Source: Eubacterium sp. AM49-13BH (GTDB taxonomy: Bacteria; Bacillota; Clostridia; Lachnospirales; Lachnospiraceae). Taken from it: a DNA stretch of 63,751 bases. Both the position numbers and the translations under genes were made by a program. Shown piece by piece: positions 60,804-63,751 of the stretch; the first letter of the stretch is position 1; each line of letters opens with the position of its first letter. The notes under the pieces were generated by a model. It made no database searches. It was not told the origin of the DNA and saw nothing but the letters and a program-made list of their open reading frames with translations. Where the stretch lies: positions 1 through 63,751 of the forward strand of contig NZ_QSEK01000017.1 in assembly GCF_003464165.1 (NCBI RefSeq), given 5' to 3'.

Positions 60804-60986
60804 ATGAGAAAATCAATTTCAATCAGTATAAGAGTGAGCGAAGAAGAATTAGATAAGTTTAAGGAAGCAGCAAGATTAGAAGCGTATTCATCATATAGTG
60901 AGTTTATAAGAAGAACAGCATTAATAGAAGCTGCCAGAATAATTAAAGAAAACAATGAAGGAGAGGATACCCATGAACATAATTAG
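60804..60986 (+). CDS. Ribbon-helix-helix DNA-binding protein
   Basis: The 60-residue protein starts with a beta strand and two helices typical of the MetJ/Arc fold: [47 protein letters not shown], close to the CopG/Arc-type and antitoxin-like (DUF1778/DUF6290) proteins. AGGAGG lies upstream. Its end overlaps the start of the fused methyltransferase-endonuclease gene by 14 bp, so translation is probably coupled. It could control expression of the restriction-modification gene (as control proteins do) or be an antitoxin-like part of it; neither is proven. Confidence 0.75.
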   Translation: MRKSISISIRVSEEELDKFKEAARLEAYSSYSEFIRRTALIEAARIIKENNEGEDTHEHN

Positions 60987-62991
60987 TTTGTTTAGTGGAT
61001 GTGGAGGATTAGATTTGGGTTTTGAAAGAGCAGGGTTTAATATTCCTGTTGCGAATGAATTTGACAAAACAATATGGTTGACATTTAAAGCTAATCATCC
61101 TAATACTCATCTGATTGAAGGTGATATAAGACAGGTAACAAAAGAAGATATTGAACAGTTTATAGATGGAGAAGTTGATGGAATTATCGGTGGTCCACCT
61201 TGTCAGTCATGGTCTGAGGCAGGTTCATTAAAAGGGATTAAAGATGCCAGAGGACAGTTGTTTTTTGATTATATTAGAATATTAAAGGAATTCCAACCTA
61301 AATTCTTTTTGGCAGAAAATGTAAGCGGAATGTTGGCAAACAGACATTCAGAAGCGGTGCAGAATATTCTAAATCTTTTTGATGATGCAGGATATGATGT
61401 ATCATTCACACTCGTAAATGCAAAGGATTACGGAGTTGCAGAAGAAAGAAAGAGAGTGTTTTATATAGGTTTCAGGAAGGATTTGCATATTGATTTTGGA
61501 TTCCCTAAAGGTTCAACAAAGGATGATGATAAGAAAAAAACTCTTCGTGATATTATATGGGATTTGCAGGATACGGCTGTTCCGTCAGGAGAGAAAAATC
61601 ACCACAATCCAGAGGCAATCAATAACAATGAATACTATACTGGAGCATATTCACCAATATTTATGAGTCGTAATAGAGTAAAAGGATGGGATGAACAGGC
61701 ATTTACAGTTCAGGCATCAGGAAGACAATGTCAGCTTCATCCACAAGCACCTAAAATGGTTAAAGTGGCACAGAATGATTGCAGATTTGTAGAAGGAAAA
61801 GAACATCTTTATCGTCGAATGACAATTAGAGAGGTTGCCAGAGTACAGGGATTTCCAGATGATTTTAAATTTATATATGAGGATACTAATACAGCATATA
61901 AAATGATTGGCAATGCTGTTCCGGTTAACCTTGCATATGAAATAGCTGTTGCAATAAAGAAATACTTAGAAGGTAATGGTGCAGAGGTTGTTGTAGATAA
62001 TGAGGTTATAGATGCAAAGGAGGTTAATGAGAAAAAAGTGAGTACAAAGAGTAATGATCAGGGTAGAGCATATGAGTATGCTTGGATAAAAACACTTTAT
62101 AAGGCGTTATGTGATATGCGAAAAACTAGAATAGTTGATAATTCTAGTTTACATGCAAATGAAAAGGCATGGGCTCTTATGGATGAGGAAATGCAGCAGA
62201 CATTTATGATATCAGCAGAATCAGCCATTGATACAGTGCTTGAAATGGAACCTAAAATGTCAGAGGGCTGTAATGATGAATTGACATTAGAGTTTCAGAA
62301 GGACGGAGCTGGCGTAAAGGGGGATGTAAGAGACATTGTTATTAGAAGAAATGATATTGAGTGGGAAATAGGATTAAGTATCAAACATAATCACGATGCC
62401 GTAAAACATAGCAGATTAAGTCATAAACTTGATTTTGGTAAAGAATGGTTTGATATGCCTTGTAGTGATGCATATTGGAATGGGGTTCAACCAATATTTG
62501 ATATGCTAAAGAATGAGAAGGATAATGGTTCAAGATGGTCTGAAATCAATGATAAAGACGAAGTAGTATATGTACCTTTACTACAGGCATTTATGGATGA
62601 GGTTAATAGAGCATATAAAGAAGATAAGAATATGCCACGTAAGATGATAGAATATCTTATTGGAATGGAGGATTACTATAAGGTTGTCAGCCGTGATAGT
62701 AAGCGTCTTACAATGATTCATACTTTTAATATGCATGATACTTTAAATAAACCAAGTGAAAATAAGGTATCGGCAATTACTGTGCCAGTAGTAGAGTTAC
62801 CGACAAGACTTGTAGCACTTGAGTTTAAGCCTGGAAGCACTAATACAGTAGAAATGTTTTTGGATAATGGATGGCAATTAAGTTTCAGAATCCATAATGC
62901 AAGTACAAAGGTTGAACCAAGTTTAAAATTTGACGTGCAGTTTATTGGTATGCCTACATCAGTGCTAAATATTGAATGTAAATGGAAATAA
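60973..62991 (+). CDS. Fused C5-cytosine DNA methyltransferase and HaeIII-like restriction endonuclease
   Basis: The start at 60973 (GGAGAGG 6 nt upstream) gives 672 residues. Residues 1-330 are a C5 methyltransferase: motif [17 protein letters not shown], motif [15 protein letters not shown] with catalytic Cys77, motif [10 protein letters not shown] with Glu115, motif VIII-like region, and motif [17 protein letters not shown]. After a linker (about 335-358), residues 360-672 start [19 protein letters not shown] and contain GDVRDIVI (Asp451, Asp454) and [20 protein letters not shown] (Glu465, Lys471), resembling HaeIII-type endonucleases, whose target is GGCC. One polypeptide would thus both methylate and cut. 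The catalytic assignment in the second half is by resemblance only. Confidence 0.85.
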   Translation: MNIISLFSGCGGLDLGFERAGFNIPVANEFDKTIWLTFKANHPNTHLIEGDIRQVTKEDIEQFIDGEVDGIIGGPPCQSWSEAGSLKGIKDARGQLFFDYIRILKEFQPKFFLAENVSGMLANRHSEAVQNILNLFDDAGYDVSFTLVNAKDYGVAEERKRVFYIGFRKDLHIDFGFPKGSTKDDDKKKTLRDIIWDLQDTAVPSGEKNHHNPEAINNNEYYTGAYSPIFMSRNRVKGWDEQAFTVQASGRQCQLHPQAPKMVKVAQNDCRFVEGKEHLYRRMTIREVARVQGFPDDFKFIYEDTNTAYKMIGNAVPVNLAYEIAVAIKKYLEGNGAEVVVDNEVIDAKEVNEKKVSTKSNDQGRAYEYAWIKTLYKALCDMRKTRIVDNSSLHANEKAWALMDEEMQQTFMISAESAIDTVLEMEPKMSEGCNDELTLEFQKDGAGVKGDVRDIVIRRNDIEWEIGLSIKHNHDAVKHSRLSHKLDFGKEWFDMPCSDAYWNGVQPIFDMLKNEKDNGSRWSEINDKDEVVYVPLLQAFMDEVNRAYKEDKNMPRKMIEYLIGMEDYYKVVSRDSKRLTMIHTFNMHDTLNKPSENKVSAITVPVVELPTRLVALEFKPGSTNTVEMFLDNGWQLSFRIHNASTKVEPSLKFDVQFIGMPTSVLNIECKWK

Positions 62992-63004
62992 GGCGGTACA
63001 AATA

Positions 63005-63475
63005 TTGAGAAAAATGCTATTAAGTTTCAGACCGGATGTTTATGAAAAAATAAAATCTGGTGTGAAGATATTTGAACATAGAAGAAATTTTCCAGATGAA
63101 CCTATAATGGCATATATGTATGTTAGCTCACCGGTGAAAGCAATCACCGGTGTTGTGTACTTAGGTAAAAGGCATTGTCTATCTGACTGGCTGGAAGACT
63201 ATAAAGAAGATAGCAATGCTACTACTCGAATAAAAGAATATATAGAAAAGTATCATTATAGGTATGTTATGGAAATAGAGAGATTTCAGGAAACATCACA
63301 GATATCACTAGAAGACTTAAGAAAAAATGTTCTGGGTTTTGTAGCACCGCAGATGTATATATATTTGGATGGTACAGAATTGTTGAAGTATATAGAGAGT
63401 AACTTGAAAATGGCAGATTTGCAGGTAGTACATTCATTTGAAAGAATAGAGGCTTGTCAGGTTTGTGTGCATTAA
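63005..63475 (+). CDS. ASCH-domain (PUA-like) protein in the restriction-modification operon
   Basis: A TTG at 63005, 8 nt after AGGCGG (62991-62996), is the best start; the next in-frame ATG is at 63014. The domain reads LLSFRPDVYEKIKSGVKIFEHRRNFPDEPIMAYMYVSSPVKAITGVVYLGK, the ASCH pattern with a G-x-K-x-(F/Y)E-x-R motif. ASCH proteins bind RNA or modified nucleotides, and some are nucleases or amidohydrolases. It starts 13 bp after the fused enzyme, so it belongs to the same operon. A role linked to methylated bases or to the defence response is an inference. Total length about 156 residues. Confidence 0.75.
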   Translation: MRKMLLSFRPDVYEKIKSGVKIFEHRRNFPDEPIMAYMYVSSPVKAITGVVYLGKRHCLSDWLEDYKEDSNATTRIKEYIEKYHYRYVMEIERFQETSQISLEDLRKNVLGFVAPQMYIYLDGTELLKYIESNLKMADLQVVHSFERIEACQVCVH

Positions 63476-63551
63476 CATTATGGCAAAATATTAAAAATTA
63501 ACAATTTTATTTATAAATGCAATGCATCATGAAAATTAAGGTAAGTTATGT

Positions 63552-63751
63552 ATGGAATACGAATTTGAAGAATGGGCATTTAAAAGTTTGGATGAGATAA
63601 CAGATAAAATTAATGACGGAACTCTTTTATGCAAAGAGAATCAAAATCTAATAAAAAAATTTTTATTTGAAGACGGAACTCTTTTATGCAAAGAGAATCA
63701 AAATCTAATAAAAAAATTTTTATTTGAAGAGCAAGCTAAAATGCATGCTGA
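63552..63751 (+). CDS. Unidentified gene with tandem duplication, truncated by window end
   Basis: The frame starts MEYEFEEWAFKSLDEITDKIN, with AAGG 10 nt upstream, and stays open to the end. A 19-residue unit (DGTLLCKENQNLIKKFLFE) occurs twice in a row. The pattern N-x-x-LI-x-KFL...EEQAK could be the N-terminal core-binding part of a tyrosine recombinase, but with 66 residues this is a guess. It follows the restriction-modification operon on the same strand. Confidence 0.5.
   Translation, partial: MEYEFEEWAFKSLDEITDKINDGTLLCKENQNLIKKFLFEDGTLLCKENQNLIKKFLFEEQAKMHA
63615..63728 (+). repeat. Perfect 57-bp tandem duplication
   Basis: Two identical 57-bp copies (63615-63671 and 63672-63728) keep the reading frame. 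Each holds an AAAAAAATTTTTAT stretch. The perfect identity points to a recent event or to length variation. Confidence 0.95.

Noticed and set aside
63129..63152. Repeated palindrome CACCGGTG in the ASCH gene
   Set aside because: Two copies of an 8-bp palindrome inside coding sequence; codons are ordinary and no regulatory role can be supported.

Overview
The window looks like the chromosome of a low-GC, anaerobic Firmicute of the family Lachnospiraceae, probably close to Lachnospira (Eubacterium) eligens. This is inferred from the AT-rich sequence, AGGAGG-type ribosome binding sites, consensus sigma-A promoters, a hybrid-cluster protein, pyruvate phosphate dikinase, a DUF4250 protein, the GGGtGRT/NifU-like pair, T-box control of leuA, a PL9-type pectate lyase and a KDPG aldolase. 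Most of the window is ordinary core genome in short operons separated by clear intrinsic terminators.

Layout. 1-4770: the end of a flotillin-like gene, then a cell-surface operon (transglutaminase lipoprotein, MBOAT O-acyltransferase, SGNH-like partner, small lipoprotein). 4857-7129: divergent pair of a CwlC-like amidase and a SpoIID-like protein with a peptidoglycan-binding domain, neither with a signal peptide. 7188-14047: a frameshifted hcp, then a CdaR-type regulator with a GntP permease, tartronate semialdehyde reductase and glycerate 2-kinase, which together form a glycerate/sugar-acid module. 14238-26771: a membrane-anchored unknown protein, clpB under CIRCE control, a 56-aa DUF4250 gene, ppdK, a frameshifted uracil permease with upp, a MATE exporter, eda and an aminotransferase. 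27023-41126: a ParB-like/BMP fusion with a phosphoesterase, a wall-anchored pectate lyase, asd, yfbR-topB-glmS-hexapeptide protein, the NifU-like/GGGtGRT pair, and a scar where two divergent genes have lost their 5' ends. 41154-52901: thiT, tRNA-Pro(CGG), greA, a UvrD/PcrA helicase, DUF1292, an Lrp regulator, a MoxR-DUF58-membrane operon, T-box-leuA and a second wall-anchored protein. 52966-60461: a seven-gene housekeeping run (maf, Cof hydrolase, small acidic protein, rlmH, PpiC foldase, type IIA topoisomerase B and A subunits).

The right end (60468-63751) is accessory DNA. A 229-bp nearly self-complementary element sits directly behind the topoisomerase operon. It is followed by an operon of a ribbon-helix-helix protein, a single polypeptide joining a C5-cytosine methyltransferase to a HaeIII-like restriction endonuclease, and an ASCH-domain protein. 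The window ends in an unidentified gene carrying a perfect 57-bp tandem duplication. The fused restriction-modification operon is the most unusual system here.

Regulation recurs as a theme. Several promoters are built into terminators or operators: the clpB -35 box lies inside CIRCE, the helicase promoter and RBS lie inside an inverted repeat that can also terminate greA, and the moxR -35 lies in the loop of the lrp terminator. Frameshifts in hcp and the uracil permease could be genuine or sequencing errors and should be checked against reads.
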